Source of the DNA: Pseudomonas sp. LS.1a
Lineage (GTDB): Bacteria > Pseudomonadota > Gammaproteobacteria > Pseudomonadales > Pseudomonadaceae
DNA length: 64,000 nucleotides
Reading direction: 5' to 3'
Assembly: GCF_022533585.1 (NCBI RefSeq)
Contig: NZ_CP092827.1
Span: 2,210,001-2,274,000, forward strand
This document shows, in pieces, positions 1 to 8,901 of the stretch. Both the position numbers and the translations under genes were made by a program. The notes below the pieces were generated by a model that was not told where the DNA came from, did not search any database, and was given only the letters and a program-made list of their open reading frames with translations. How positions within the stretch are numbered: position 1 is the stretch's first letter; the number at the start of each line of letters is the position of its first letter.

Positions 1-615
1 CCTCAGATCGTCTCGCGCTTCGCCGACTGTGGCGTCACCCTGATGGACGCGCCGACCGAAGTCATCCCGCTGGCCCTGCAGTACCTGGGCAAGGACCCAC
101 GCAGTGCATCGCCGGCCGACCTCAAGGCGGCTGAACAACTGCTGCTGGGCATTCGCCCGTACATTCGCAAGTTCGACTCGGTCAACTACCTCACCAGCCT
201 GCCCAACGGCGATGTCTGCCTGGCCCTGACCTGGTCCGGTGACTACGCCACCGCCCAGGCCCGCGCGGTGGAAGCGAAGAAGGACATCAAGCTGTCGTTC
301 TTCATCCCCGAGGAAGGCTCGCTGATCTGGTTCGACAACCTGTACATCCCAAAGGATGCGCCGCACGCGGCCAACGCCCACCGCTTCATCGAGTTCCTGC
401 TGCAGCCGCAGACCATGGCCAAGGTCACCGACTACATCCACTACGCCAACAGCAACGCCGCCGCCACTGCGCTGGTGCGCGACGAGATCCGCCATGACCC
501 GGCCATCTACCCCGACGCGCAAACCCGCGAGCGCCTGTTCGCGCAGAAAACCCAGAGCCCGAAGGACATGCGCGCCATCACCCGGGTCTGGAGCACGGTC
601 AAGACCGGTTTCTGA
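1..615 (+). CDS. Polyamine ABC transporter substrate-binding protein (PotF-like), 3' part
   Basis: The reading frame is open from the first base and ends with TGA, giving the last ~204 residues of a periplasmic solute-binding protein. The segments DAPTEVIPLALQYLG, LTWSGDYATAQ and EGSLIWFDNLYIPKDAP are typical of the C-terminal lobe of PotF/SpuD putrescine or spermidine binding proteins. The signal peptide and N-terminal lobe lie upstream of the window. It is followed after 34 bases by a class III aminotransferase and then a LuxR regulator, so uptake of an amine and its transamination are probably linked. The family assignment is firm. The exact polyamine bound cannot be read from this fragment. 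Confidence 0.85.
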   Translation, partial: PQIVSRFADCGVTLMDAPTEVIPLALQYLGKDPRSASPADLKAAEQLLLGIRPYIRKFDSVNYLTSLPNGDVCLALTWSGDYATAQARAVEAKKDIKLSFFIPEEGSLIWFDNLYIPKDAPHAANAHRFIEFLLQPQTMAKVTDYIHYANSNAAATALVRDEIRHDPAIYPDAQTRERLFAQKTQSPKDMRAITRVWSTVKTGF

Positions 616-649
616 ACACTGCCCAACGATCACTGCCAAGGAGCTGCCC

Positions 650-2062
650 ATGGCCACCCCAAGCAAAGCATTCGCCATTGCCCACGACCCGCTGGTGGAC
701 GCCGACAAGGCCCACTACATGCACGGCTACCATGTGTTCGACGAGCACCGCGAGCAAGGTGCGCTGAACATCGTTGCCGGCGAGGGCGCCTACATCCGCG
801 ATACCCACGGCAACCGCTTCCTCGATGCCGTCGGCGGCATGTGGTGCACCAACATTGGCCTGGGCCGCGAGGAAATGGCCCTGGCCATCGCCGATCAGGT
901 ACGCCAGCTGGCCTATTCCAACCCGTTTTCCGACATGGCCAACGATGTGGCCATCGAGCTGTGCCAGAAGCTCGCGCAGCTGGCGCCGGGCGACCTGAAC
1001 CATGTGTTCCTCACTACCGGCGGCTCGACCGCGGTCGACACCGCCTACCGGCTGATCCAGTACTACCAGAACTGCCGTGGCAAACCGCACAAGAAGCACA
1101 TCATCGCCCGCTACAACGCCTACCACGGCTCCACCACCCTGACCATGTCGATCGGCAACAAGGCTGCTGACCGGGTGCCGGAGTTCGATTATCACCACGA
1201 CCTGATCCACCACGTGTCCAACCCCAACCCGTATCGCGCCCCGCACGACATGGACGAGGCCGAGTTCCTCGACTTCCTGGTGGCCGAGTTCGAGGACAAG
1301 ATCCTCTCGCTGGGGGCCGACAACGTGGCGGCGTTCTTCGCCGAGCCGATCATGGGCTCGGGCGGGGTGATCATTCCGCCCAAGGGCTACTTCCAGCGCA
1401 TGTGGCAGCTGTGCCAGACCTACGACATCCTGTTCGTCGCCGACGAAGTGGTGACTTCGTTCGGGCGCCTGGGCACCTTCTTTGCCAGTGAGGAATTGTT
1501 CGGCGTCACCCCCGACATCATCACCACCGCCAAGGGCCTGACCTCGGCCTACCTGCCGCTGGGGGCGTGCATTTTCTCCGCACGCATCTGGCAGGTGATC
1601 GCCGAGCCGGGCAAGGGCCGCTGCTTCACCCACGGCTTCACCTACAGCGGGCACCCGGTGTGCTGCACTGCGGCCTTGAAGAACATCGAGATCATCGAGC
1701 GCGAGCAGTTGCTGGAGCACGTCAAGGACGTCGGCGGCTACCTGGAGCAACGCCTGCAAAGCCTGCGCGAGCTGCCGCTGGTGGGGGATGTGCGCTGCAT
1801 GAAGCTGATGGCCTGCGTCGAGTTCGTTGCCGACAAGGCCAGCAAGGCGCTGTTCGCGGATGAGGTGAACATCGGTGAACGCATTCACAGCAAGGCCCAG
1901 GCCAAAGGGTTGCTGGTGCGGCCGATCATGCACCTGAACGTGATGTCGCCGCCGTTGATCATCACCCATGCGCAAGTGGACGAGATCGTCGAAACCCTGC
2001 GCCAGTGCATCATCGAAACTGCGCGCGAACTCACGGCGCTTGGCCTGTATCAGGGCCGATGA
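650..2062 (+). CDS. Class III PLP-dependent aminotransferase (polyamine/omega-amino type)
   Basis: A 470-residue fold-type I aminotransferase. ATG 650 is preceded by AAGGAG at 638-643; an in-frame extension further upstream overlaps the preceding gene and is rejected. Visible motifs are the YHG of the cofactor pocket near residue 159, FAEPIMGSGG near 230, the PLP-ring aspartate in FVADEVV (D265), and the Schiff-base lysine in TTAKGLTS (K295). These fit the SpuC/omega-amino acid:pyruvate transaminase group, which moves an amino group from putrescine-like amines or omega-amino acids to pyruvate. Location directly after a polyamine-binding protein gene supports an amine substrate, but the substrate is inferred. 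A paralogue is encoded at 21983-23365. Confidence 0.85.
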   Translation: MATPSKAFAIAHDPLVDADKAHYMHGYHVFDEHREQGALNIVAGEGAYIRDTHGNRFLDAVGGMWCTNIGLGREEMALAIADQVRQLAYSNPFSDMANDVAIELCQKLAQLAPGDLNHVFLTTGGSTAVDTAYRLIQYYQNCRGKPHKKHIIARYNAYHGSTTLTMSIGNKAADRVPEFDYHHDLIHHVSNPNPYRAPHDMDEAEFLDFLVAEFEDKILSLGADNVAAFFAEPIMGSGGVIIPPKGYFQRMWQLCQTYDILFVADEVVTSFGRLGTFFASEELFGVTPDIITTAKGLTSAYLPLGACIFSARIWQVIAEPGKGRCFTHGFTYSGHPVCCTAALKNIEIIEREQLLEHVKDVGGYLEQRLQSLRELPLVGDVRCMKLMACVEFVADKASKALFADEVNIGERIHSKAQAKGLLVRPIMHLNVMSPPLIITHAQVDEIVETLRQCIIETARELTALGLYQGR

Positions 2063-2115
2063 ACCTGGCGCAAAGGGCTGTGCGTGGGCGTGCCTGGCAG
2101 GCTAGACTGCCGGGC

Positions 2116-2949
2116 ATGACCCAGGCCTCTCCCGACACTCCGCTTACCCTTTCACTGGGCGCGCTGCAGCAATGGCATGCGGCGCTACAGCGCGCGCTGG
2201 CCCACAGCGAAACGCCCGAGGCGCTGGCGCATGTGGCGGCTGCCATCGGCCAGCTGGTGCAGGTGGAGTCGATGATGATCAGCCTCGAGTGCCAGGGGCG
2301 GGCGCCACAGCTGCTGTACCAGCAAGGCATCCCCGACCTGCACCGCGCCGCCGTGCTGGAGCGCTACTTCAGTGCCGGCTACCTGCTCGACCCGTTCTGC
2401 CTGGCCGTGCAGAGCGGCCTGGCCGAGGGCTTCTACCACCTGCAGGAAATCGCCCCGGACAACTTCTTCGACAGTGACTACTACAAGGCCTATTACCTGG
2501 GTACCGGTTGCAGTGAAGACAGCTACTACATCGTCGACCTCAGCGCTGGCCGCAAATTGTCGCTGAGCCTGTTCCAGGGCTGCAGCGGCACACGCCTGAG
2601 CGCCGGGCAGATCGACCTGCTGCGGGCGCTGGAGCCGATGGTGCGTGAACTGCTGGGGCGCTATGCCAGGCATCATCTGGAGCCCGACCCGGCACCGGCC
2701 GAGCGTGGCAGCCTGCAGGCGGCGTTCGACAGTTTCGGCTGCCAGGTGCTGACCGACCGTGAGCGGGAGGTGGCGCACATGATTTTGCGCGGGCATTCGG
2801 TGAAGTCCACCGCGCTGGAGCTGGGCATCTCGCCGGAAACCGTGCGCATGCACCGCAAGAATCTGTACCTGAAGCTGGAGATCAACTCGCAGTCGGAGTT
2901 GTTTGCGCGGTTCATCGATTGGCTGCGCGGCGATCACCTGCCGGCCTAG
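2116..2949 (+). CDS. LuxR-family transcriptional regulator
   Basis: A 277-residue protein. I chose ATG 2116 (MTQASPD) because it aligns with the start of the paralogue at 21099; the frame stays open upstream into the aminotransferase end. The C-terminal ~65 residues form a LuxR/GerE helix-turn-helix: LTDREREVAHMILRGHS, then GISPETVRMHRKNLYLKL. The N-terminal ~190 residues, including YLLDPFCLAV and DNFFDSDYYKAYY, share a pattern with the second LuxR protein here and are not a recognised acyl-homoserine-lactone domain. It probably senses an amine or its product and controls the preceding transporter/aminotransferase genes; this role is inferred from context. Confidence 0.82.
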   Translation: MTQASPDTPLTLSLGALQQWHAALQRALAHSETPEALAHVAAAIGQLVQVESMMISLECQGRAPQLLYQQGIPDLHRAAVLERYFSAGYLLDPFCLAVQSGLAEGFYHLQEIAPDNFFDSDYYKAYYLGTGCSEDSYYIVDLSAGRKLSLSLFQGCSGTRLSAGQIDLLRALEPMVRELLGRYARHHLEPDPAPAERGSLQAAFDSFGCQVLTDREREVAHMILRGHSVKSTALELGISPETVRMHRKNLYLKLEINSQSELFARFIDWLRGDHLPA

Positions 2950-2996
2950 CAGCAAATGAGCAACAACCTTACTCAAATCTGAAAGCTGGCGCGATC

Positions 2997-3085
2997 CCTG
3001 TGGGAGCGAGTTCACCCGCGAAGCAGACACCGCGGTGGCTGGCACGGGCTTCGCCCGTGTTCGCGGGTGAACCCGCTCCCACAGG
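2997..3085. repeat. REP palindromic element (89 bp form)
   Basis: Outer arms CCTGTGGGAGCG and CGCTCCCACAGG enclose an inner hairpin GGCACGGGCTTCGCCCGTG. It lies between the convergent LuxR gene and dsdA. The same 89-bp form recurs at 4515-4603 and 19297-19385. Confidence 0.9.
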
Positions 3086-3109
3086 TACAGCGCTGCCCCC
3101 CAATAATTC

Positions 3110-4444
3110 TCAGCCCCTGCCTTTAGCCAGATAGGCCGCAAACTCCGCGTCCGGCACCATGCTGCCACCGGTCCCCCACACCAGATGCGTAGCCAGGTCC
3201 ATGCGCCCGGCCGACAGGCCCATGCGTGCCAGGTACTCAGGCGATTCAAGCACCTTGGCCATGCCCGGCATCCCCGCCAGCGCCGAAGGTTCCAGGCGTG
3301 CATTCTCCTGGTCATGGGCCAGCACCAATAGCCGATACAGCGTCTCGTCGCTGACCGTGTAATAGCCATCGAGCAAACGCTGCATCGCCTTGCCGACAAA
3401 GCCGGAAGGGCGGCCCACTGCCAGGCCGTCGGCGGCGGTCAGGTTGTCGATGCCAAAATCCTGCACGCTGGTGGCGTCATGCAAACCGCTATACACCCCC
3501 AGGAACATGCAGGGCGAGTGGGTGGGCTCGGCGAAGATGCAGTGCACATGGTCGCCCCAGATCAGCTTCAGGCCGAACGCTACGCCACCCGGGCCACCGC
3601 CGACCCCGCAGGGCAGGTAGACGAACAACGGGTGCTCGGCATCCACCCTGATACCCGCGGCCTCGAACTGGCCCGCCAGCCGCTCGGCCGCCACGGCATA
3701 GCCGAGGAACAGGTGTGGCGAGTTCTCGTCGTCGACGAAGTAGCAGCTCGGGTCCGCCGCCGCCTGCTGTCGCCCTTGCTCCACTGCTACGCTGTAGTCG
3801 CTTTCGTACTCGACCACGCTCACGCCATGGGCGCGCAGCTTGTCCTTCTTCCACTGGCGGGCGTCGGCCGACATGTGCACGGTGGCCTGGAAGCCCAGCC
3901 TGGCGCTCATGATGCCGATCGACAGGCCGAGGTTGCCGGTCGAGCCGACCGCAACCTTGTACTGGCTGAAGAATTGCCGCGCCTGGTCGCTGGCCAGTAC
4001 CCGGTAATCGCTGTCGAGGCTGATCAGGCCGGCCGCCAGGGCCAGGTCCTCGGCATGCTTGAGTACTTCATGAATACCGCCGCGGGCCTTGATCGAACCG
4101 GAGATCGGCAGCTCGCTGTCGGCCTTGAGCCAGAGCGAACCGCTGGCCGGCAGGCCCGCCGCCTGCAGCAAGGTGGCGTGCAGGGTGGGCAGCGGGCGCA
4201 ATGGCGACTCGATGATGCCGCCGGCGGCGGCGGTATCCGGGAACACGCCGGCCAGGTACGGGGCAAAGCGTGTCAGCCGGGCACTGGCGGCACTGACGTC
4301 GGCGGCGCTCAGGCCGACATCGGCCAGGGCCTGGGCGGCAGGGGCGATGCTCGGGTTGAACCAGCGGGTTTCGCGCAAGGTCACCAGGTCATCGATCAGG
4401 GGGTGGGTGCTGCACCATGCTTGCAGTGTCTTGCCGTGAATCAT
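3110..4444 (-). CDS. dsdA: D-serine dehydratase (D-serine ammonia-lyase)
   Basis: A 444-residue PLP enzyme converting D-serine to pyruvate and ammonia, allowing growth on D-serine and detoxifying it. The start is [10 protein letters not shown] at 4444; the longer frame upstream is an artefact of the neighbouring REP. Diagnostic segments are [13 protein letters not shown] with the PLP lysine K119 (E. coli has it at 118), [12 protein letters not shown] (phosphate-binding loop), and [17 protein letters not shown]. The length matches the DsdA family. No dsdC-type regulator or dsdX-type permease is adjacent; the nearest regulators are catR on one side and a LuxR on the other. Both flanks carry REP elements, so it is probably a single-gene transcript. 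Confidence 0.93.
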   Translation of the reverse strand: MIHGKTLQAWCSTHPLIDDLVTLRETRWFNPSIAPAAQALADVGLSAADVSAASARLTRFAPYLAGVFPDTAAAGGIIESPLRPLPTLHATLLQAAGLPASGSLWLKADSELPISGSIKARGGIHEVLKHAEDLALAAGLISLDSDYRVLASDQARQFFSQYKVAVGSTGNLGLSIGIMSARLGFQATVHMSADARQWKKDKLRAHGVSVVEYESDYSVAVEQGRQQAAADPSCYFVDDENSPHLFLGYAVAAERLAGQFEAAGIRVDAEHPLFVYLPCGVGGGPGGVAFGLKLIWGDHVHCIFAEPTHSPCMFLGVYSGLHDATSVQDFGIDNLTAADGLAVGRPSGFVGKAMQRLLDGYYTVSDETLYRLLVLAHDQENARLEPSALAGMPGMAKVLESPEYLARMGLSAGRMDLATHLVWGTGGSMVPDAEFAAYLAKGRG

Positions 4445-4514
4445 GCTGGGTATTCCTGTTGGTTGATGATGGCCGGGGTGTGACACAAAAATGCGCCTAC
4501 AGACAGACGCGGGC

Positions 4515-4603
4515 CCTGTGGGAGCGGGTTTACCCGCGAAGAATGCAACTCGGTGCATGGCACGGGCTTCGCCCGTGTTCGCGGGTGAACCCGCTCCCAC
4601 AGG
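4515..4603. repeat. REP palindromic element (89 bp form)
   Basis: Outer arms CCTGTGGGAGCGGGTTTACC and GGGTGAACCCGCTCCCACAGG flank a GGCACGGGCTTCGCCCGTG inner hairpin. It lies between the 5' end of dsdA and the 3' end of catR, both on the minus strand. Confidence 0.9.
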
Positions 4604-4644
4604 GTCAGGTGTTTAGCCAGACCGTTGATTCCAGGAGCGCGTGC

Positions 4645-5517
4645 TCATTCGGCCTGCTGCGCAATCAATGCCAGGCAACGCTGCACGATCGGGCTCACGT
4701 CGCCCTTGCGCCGGCTGAGGATGATCGGGCTGACGGCGCCACTGTCGAGCAGGCTGACATATTCGATATCGGTGCGGTGTTGCTGCTGCACCGACGCCGG
4801 CACCAGGGTCACGCCCACACCAACGGCCACCAGGCCAATGGCGGTCTGCAGTTCATTGGCCCACTGGCTGACGCGGATGCTCATGCCGTGGTGGGCGAAC
4901 AGCGCCAGCACATGGTCGGCATAGCTGGGCCTTGGGTTGGCCGGGTAGAGGATGAACGCCTCGCCAGCCAGCTGGGCAAGCGTAAGCGGGCTGCTGGCCA
5001 GCGGGTGGCCCTTGGGCAGCACGGCCACCAGCGGGTCCTCGCGCAGCACTTGCTGATGTATGGCCGGGTCATCGATGCGAATGCGCCCGAAGGCGATGTC
5101 GATGCGCCCGCTTTTCAGCGCCTCCACCTGCTGCAGCGTGGTCATCTCGTTCAGGCCCAGTTCCAGTTCGCTGTCCTGGCGCAGCTCGCGGATCAGCTCC
5201 GGCAGCACCGTGTACAGGGTCGAGGGAGCGAAGCCGATCCCCAGCCACTGGCGCTGGCCCTGGCCGATGCGGCGGGTGTTGTCGCTGATGTTCTCCAGCT
5301 GCTGCAGCACGGTGCAGCTCTGTTCATAGAAAAAGCGACCCGCCTCGGTCAGCCGCAGCGGGCGCTCGCGCACCACCAGCAACGTGCCGAGCTGGTCTTC
5401 GAGTTGGCTGATCTGTCGGCTCAGCGGTGGCTGGGCAATGTGCAGCAGCTCGGCGGCGCGTGTGAAGTTCAGGGTTTCGGCCAGGACCTTGAAGTACCGC
5501 AGGTGGCGCAGCTCCAT
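4645..5517 (-). CDS. catR: LysR-family activator of the cat operon
   Basis: A 290-residue LysR-type regulator, transcribed divergently from catB. The N-terminal winged helix-turn-helix (residues 1-60) contains MELRHLRYFKVLAETLNFTR and LLHIAQPPLSRQISQLE; the rest is the effector-binding domain, including the family-typical GFAPSTLYTVLPELI. Length and sequence fit CatR of Pseudomonas (about 289 residues), which activates catBCA when cis,cis-muconate binds. The start at 5517 gives the canonical MELRHL N-terminus; the much longer open frame upstream runs antisense to catB and is not coding. The divergent intergenic region 5518-5652 is its expected site of action. Confidence 0.93.
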   Translation of the reverse strand: MELRHLRYFKVLAETLNFTRAAELLHIAQPPLSRQISQLEDQLGTLLVVRERPLRLTEAGRFFYEQSCTVLQQLENISDNTRRIGQGQRQWLGIGFAPSTLYTVLPELIRELRQDSELELGLNEMTTLQQVEALKSGRIDIAFGRIRIDDPAIHQQVLREDPLVAVLPKGHPLASSPLTLAQLAGEAFILYPANPRPSYADHVLALFAHHGMSIRVSQWANELQTAIGLVAVGVGVTLVPASVQQQHRTDIEYVSLLDSGAVSPIILSRRKGDVSPIVQRCLALIAQQAE

Positions 5518-5549
5518 CAGACCTCCAGGGTATGGTGGGAGATTCATTC

Positions 5550-5566
5550 GATATTGGACGGCTATC
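5550..5566. promoter_or_regulatory. Candidate CatR-binding dyad in the catR-catB divergent promoter
   Basis: GATA-N9-TATC forms a 17-bp interrupted dyad of the LysR-type (T-N11-A) class, ~100 bases upstream of the catB start and ~35 bases from the catR start. LysR regulators normally bind such a site for activation of the divergent operon. The identification as the CatR recognition site is inferred from symmetry and position only. Confidence 0.5.
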
Positions 5567-5652
5567 AGGGTCTCGCGCAATGCTTGAACAAGCAAGTAAA
5601 TGCACCACTCGGGCCTGCGGTTGGCAGCCCGATATAACGGGACCTGGCAACA

Positions 5653-6774
5653 ATGACAAGCGCGCTGATTGAACGTATTGAGGCAATTATCGTCGACCTG
5701 CCGACGATTCGCCCGCACAAGCTGGCGATGCACACCATGCAGCAGCAGACCCTGGTGGTATTGCGTGTTCGCTGCAGCGATGGTGTGGAAGGCATCGGCG
5801 AAGCCACCACCATCGGCGGCCTGGCCTATGGCTACGAAAGCCCCGAGGGCATCAAGGCCAACATCGATGCGCACCTGGCGCCGGCGCTGATCGGCCAGCC
5901 GGCAGACAACATCAATGCCGCCATGCTCAAGCTGGACAAGCTGGCCAAGGGCAACACCTTTGCCAAGTCGGGTATCGAGAGTGCCTTGCTCGACGCCCAG
6001 GGCAAGCGCCTGGGCCTGCCGGTCAGCGAACTGCTGGGTGGCCGCGTGCGCGACAGCCTGGAAGTGGCCTGGACCCTGGCCAGCGGCGACACCGCCCGCG
6101 ACATTGCCGAAGCCGTGCACATGTTGGAGATTCGCCGGCATCGGGTGTTCAAGCTGAAGATCGGCGCCAACCCGTTGCATCAGGACCTCAAGCACGTGGT
6201 CGCGATCAAGCGCGAGCTGGGCGACAGCGCCAGCGTGCGGGTAGACGTCAACCAGTACTGGGACGAGTCGCAGGCCATCCATGCCTGCCAGGTGCTCGGC
6301 GACAACGGTATCGATCTGATCGAGCAACCGATTTCGCGCATCAACCGCAGCGGCCAGGTGCGCCTGAACCAGCGCAGCCCGGCGCCGATCATGGCCGATG
6401 AATCGATCGAAAGCGTCGAAGACGCCTTCAGCCTGGCCGCCGACGGCGCGGCCAGCATCTTCGCCCTGAAAATAGCCAAGAACGGCGGCCCCCGCGCCGT
6501 ATTGCGCACCGCGCAAATTGCCGAGGCTGCCGGCATCGCCCTGTATGGCGGGACCATGCTCGAAGGCTCGATCGGCACCCTGGCCTCGGCTCATGCCTTT
6601 CTTACGCTGCGTCAGCTTACCTGGGGCACCGAGCTGTTCGGGCCGCTGCTGCTGACCGAAGAAATCGTCAACGAGCCACCGCAGTACCACGATTTCCAGT
6701 TGCATGTTCCACGCACCCCGGGCCTGGGTCTGACCCTGGACGAACAGCGCCTGGCGCGCTTCGCCCGTCGCTGA
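5653..6774 (+). CDS. catB: Muconate cycloisomerase
   Basis: A 373-residue enolase-superfamily enzyme converting cis,cis-muconate to (+)-muconolactone in catechol ortho-cleavage. The catalytic set is complete: K167 and K169 in VFKLKIGAN, metal ligands D198 (VRVDVNQYW), E224 (DLIEQP) and D249 (MADES), and K273 (LKIAKNGG). The N-terminal capping domain starts MTSALIERIEAIIVDLPTIR. It is the first gene of catBCA, with a GGGAC sequence ahead of ATG 5653, and is controlled from the divergent catR. A REP element separates it from catC, which is unusual inside an operon. Confidence 0.97.
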   Translation: MTSALIERIEAIIVDLPTIRPHKLAMHTMQQQTLVVLRVRCSDGVEGIGEATTIGGLAYGYESPEGIKANIDAHLAPALIGQPADNINAAMLKLDKLAKGNTFAKSGIESALLDAQGKRLGLPVSELLGGRVRDSLEVAWTLASGDTARDIAEAVHMLEIRRHRVFKLKIGANPLHQDLKHVVAIKRELGDSASVRVDVNQYWDESQAIHACQVLGDNGIDLIEQPISRINRSGQVRLNQRSPAPIMADESIESVEDAFSLAADGAASIFALKIAKNGGPRAVLRTAQIAEAAGIALYGGTMLEGSIGTLASAHAFLTLRQLTWGTELFGPLLLTEEIVNEPPQYHDFQLHVPRTPGLGLTLDEQRLARFARR

Positions 6775-6803
6775 ATCGCGAGGGCTGAAAACACACACAA
6801 CCC

Positions 6804-6890
6804 CTGTGGGAGCGGCTTTGGCCGCGAAGCAGGCGACGCGGTGGATGGCACGGGCTTCGCCCGTGTTCGCGGGCTCGCCCGCTCCCACAG
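6804..6890. repeat. REP palindromic element inside the cat operon
   Basis: CTGTGGGAGCGGC and GCTCGCCCGCTCCCACAG enclose the inner hairpin GGCACGGGCTTCGCCCGTG. It fills most of the 150-base catB-catC gap and could form a stable mRNA hairpin. Confidence 0.9.
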
Positions 6891-6924
6891 TGTTCGCGCC
6901 AAATAAGAGAAAGGAGATACCAGC

Positions 6925-7215
6925 ATGCTGTTCCACGTGAAGATGACCGTGAAACTGCCGGTCGACATGGACCCGGCCAAGGCCGCCAAGCTCAAAGCCG
7001 ACGAAAAGGAACTGGCCCAGCGCCTGCAGCGCGAAGGCATCTGGCGCCACCTGTGGCGCATTGCCGGGCACTACGCCAACTACAGCGTGTTCGATGTACC
7101 CAGCGTCGAGGCGCTGCACGACACCCTGATGCAGCTGCCACTGTTCCCGTACATGGACATCGAGGTCAACGGCCTGTGCCGGCACCCCTCGTCGATCCAC
7201 AGCGACGACCGCTGA
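6925..7215 (+). CDS. catC: Muconolactone delta-isomerase
   Basis: A 96-residue protein converting (+)-muconolactone to 3-oxoadipate enol-lactone. The full-length CatC pattern is present: MLFHVKMTVKLPVDMDP at the start, then GIWRHLWRIAGHYANYSVFD, LPLFPYMDIEV near the end, and the final HPSSIHSDDR. Length equals that of characterised CatC proteins, which form decamers. A strong ribosome-binding site (AAAGGAGA) precedes ATG 6925 directly after the intercistronic REP, so it can be translated independently of catB. Confidence 0.96.
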   Translation: MLFHVKMTVKLPVDMDPAKAAKLKADEKELAQRLQREGIWRHLWRIAGHYANYSVFDVPSVEALHDTLMQLPLFPYMDIEVNGLCRHPSSIHSDDR

Positions 7216-7258
7216 GTCGCACCTGTCTACCTGACAAGAACAAGATGAGGTAAGCACG

Positions 7259-8194
7259 ATGACCGTGAAAATTTCCCACACTGCCGATGTTCAGGCGTTC
7301 TTCAAGGAAGTGGCCGGCCTGGGCCATGCCGAAGGCAACCCACGCTTCAAGCAGATCGTCCTGCGTGTGCTGCAGGACACTGCGCGGTTGATCGAAGACC
7401 TGGAAATCACCGAGGATGAGTTCTGGCATGCCGTCGACTACCTCAACCGCCTGGGTGCCCGTAACGAAGCCGGCCTGCTGGCTGCGGGCCTGGGCATCGA
7501 GCACTTCCTCGACCTGCTGCAGGACGCCAAGGACGCCGAGGCCGGGCTGAGCGGCGGTACCCCGCGCACCATCGAAGGCCCGCTGTATGTGGCGGGGGCG
7601 CCGCTGGCGCAAGGCGAAGTGCGCATGGACGACGGCAGCGACCCGGGCGTGGTGATGTTCCTCCAGGGCCAGGTGTTCGACGCCGACGGCAAGCCGTTGG
7701 CCGGCGCCACTGTCGACCTGTGGCACGCCAACACCCAGGGCACCTATTCATACTTCGACTCGACCCAGTCCGAGTACAACCTGCGCCGGCGCATCATCAC
7801 CGATGCCGAAGGGCGCTACCGCGCGCGTTCCATCGTGCCGTCGGGGTACGGCTGCGACCCGCAGGGGCCAACCCAGGAGTGCCTGGACCTGCTCGGCCGC
7901 CACGGCCAGCGCCCGGCGCACGTGCACTTCTTCATCTCGGCGCCGGGGCACCGCCATTTGACCACGCAGATCAACTTTGCCGGTGACCAGTACCTGTGGG
8001 ATGACTTTGCCTATGCCACCCGTGACGGGCTGATCGGCGAGCTGCGCTTTGTCGAGGATGCTGCGGCGGCGCGTGATCGCGGCGTACAGGGCGAGCGCTT
8101 TGCCGAGCTGGCGTTCGACTTTCACCTGCAGGCGGCCAAGGCGCCGGACGCCGAGGCGCGCAGCCACCGCCCGCGTGCGTTGCAAAACAGCTGA
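7259..8194 (+). CDS. catA: Catechol 1,2-dioxygenase
   Basis: A 311-residue non-haem Fe(III) intradiol dioxygenase that opens catechol to cis,cis-muconate. The N-terminal helical dimerisation/lipid-binding region (residues 1-100) precedes the catalytic beta-sandwich. Iron ligands are recognisable in VDLWHANTQGTYSYFD (tyrosine), IVPSGYGCDPQGPTQ (Y197) and RPAHVHFF (H221 and H223). It is the last cat gene, 43 bases after catC, with GAGG ahead of ATG 7259. A strong intrinsic terminator follows. Together the three genes convert catechol to 3-oxoadipate enol-lactone; the later pca steps are not in this window. Confidence 0.97.
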   Translation: MTVKISHTADVQAFFKEVAGLGHAEGNPRFKQIVLRVLQDTARLIEDLEITEDEFWHAVDYLNRLGARNEAGLLAAGLGIEHFLDLLQDAKDAEAGLSGGTPRTIEGPLYVAGAPLAQGEVRMDDGSDPGVVMFLQGQVFDADGKPLAGATVDLWHANTQGTYSYFDSTQSEYNLRRRIITDAEGRYRARSIVPSGYGCDPQGPTQECLDLLGRHGQRPAHVHFFISAPGHRHLTTQINFAGDQYLWDDFAYATRDGLIGELRFVEDAAAARDRGVQGERFAELAFDFHLQAAKAPDAEARSHRPRALQNS

Positions 8195-8221
8195 TCCCTT
8201 ACCAATCGATGACGGGTTTTT

Positions 8222-8259
8222 GCCCGGGCCTTTCCGTGCGGGGAGGGCCCGGGCTTTTT
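8222..8259 (+). terminator. Intrinsic terminator of catBCA
   Basis: A 9-bp GC stem (GCCCGGGCC / GGCCCGGGC) is followed by TTTTT at 8255-8259, 28 bases after the catA stop. Confidence 0.9.
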
Positions 8260-8310
8260 GCTGCCAGGGGCTGGTAATCTAGAATCCGCCTTTTGCCCGA
8301 GCCCACCACC

Positions 8311-8820
8311 ATGCTGCCCATCGAACTGCTGGCGACCACCGCCGACCAGGCTCCGCTGATTCGCAACCTCTACCAGTTCTACGCCTACGAGTCCTCCGAC
8401 TGGGAACAGGAAGACGTGGAAGTGGACGGCCGCTTCTATATCCATGACGAACACCTGCAACGTTACTGGCAGGCCGATGGCTGGGGCGCGTACCTGGTGT
8501 TGGCAGATGGCTTCATCGCCGGCTTCGTACTGGTTGAACGCAGCGAGCTGCCGGGTATCGACGCGTTCGAACTGGCCGATCTGTTCATCCTGAAAAAGTA
8601 CCGCCGCCAGGGCATCGGCCGGGCGGTGGCGTTGCAGCTGCTGGGCGGCGAGGGCGACTGGCTGTTGCGCTGTTACGCACAGGACGCGCCTGCCGTGGCC
8701 TTCTGCAAGGCCGTATTGGCCGGGCTATCGCGCCCGGCGCAGGCGATAGCCCTGGATGACGAACCGGCCTTGCTCAATTTCCTGGTGACGGGCGGGCGGC
8801 ACCGGCGAACGAGCGGTTGA
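8311..8820 (+). CDS. GNAT-family N-acetyltransferase
   Basis: A 169-residue GCN5-related acetyltransferase transferring acetyl from acetyl-CoA to an unidentified substrate. The acetyl-CoA pyrophosphate-binding motif A is FILKKYRRQGIGRAVALQLL; the upstream strand reads GAYLVLADGFIAGFVLVE. ATG 8311 (MLPIELLATT) is preferred over an in-frame TTG at 8293. A TAGAAT hexamer at 8279-8284 could be its -10 element. It follows the cat terminator, so it is a separate transcription unit. The substrate is unknown. Confidence 0.8.
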   Translation: MLPIELLATTADQAPLIRNLYQFYAYESSDWEQEDVEVDGRFYIHDEHLQRYWQADGWGAYLVLADGFIAGFVLVERSELPGIDAFELADLFILKKYRRQGIGRAVALQLLGGEGDWLLRCYAQDAPAVAFCKAVLAGLSRPAQAIALDDEPALLNFLVTGGRHRRTSG

Positions 8821-8901
8821 AGCAGGTCATGACGCCGGCATAACGGTTTGCGCGGGCCGCTCCCACAGAGATCGTGCCAGCTTTCAGATATTGAGCAGCG
8901 C

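Noticed and set aside
2997..3085. Recurring TGTGGGAGCGGG repeats considered as a CRISPR array
   Set aside because: Repeats are palindromic, dispersed in separate intergenic regions and not separated by regular spacers; they are REP elements.
4645..7281. Long frame that would extend CatR to 878 residues
   Set aside because: Only 4645-5517 resembles a LysR regulator; the rest is antisense to catB and catC.
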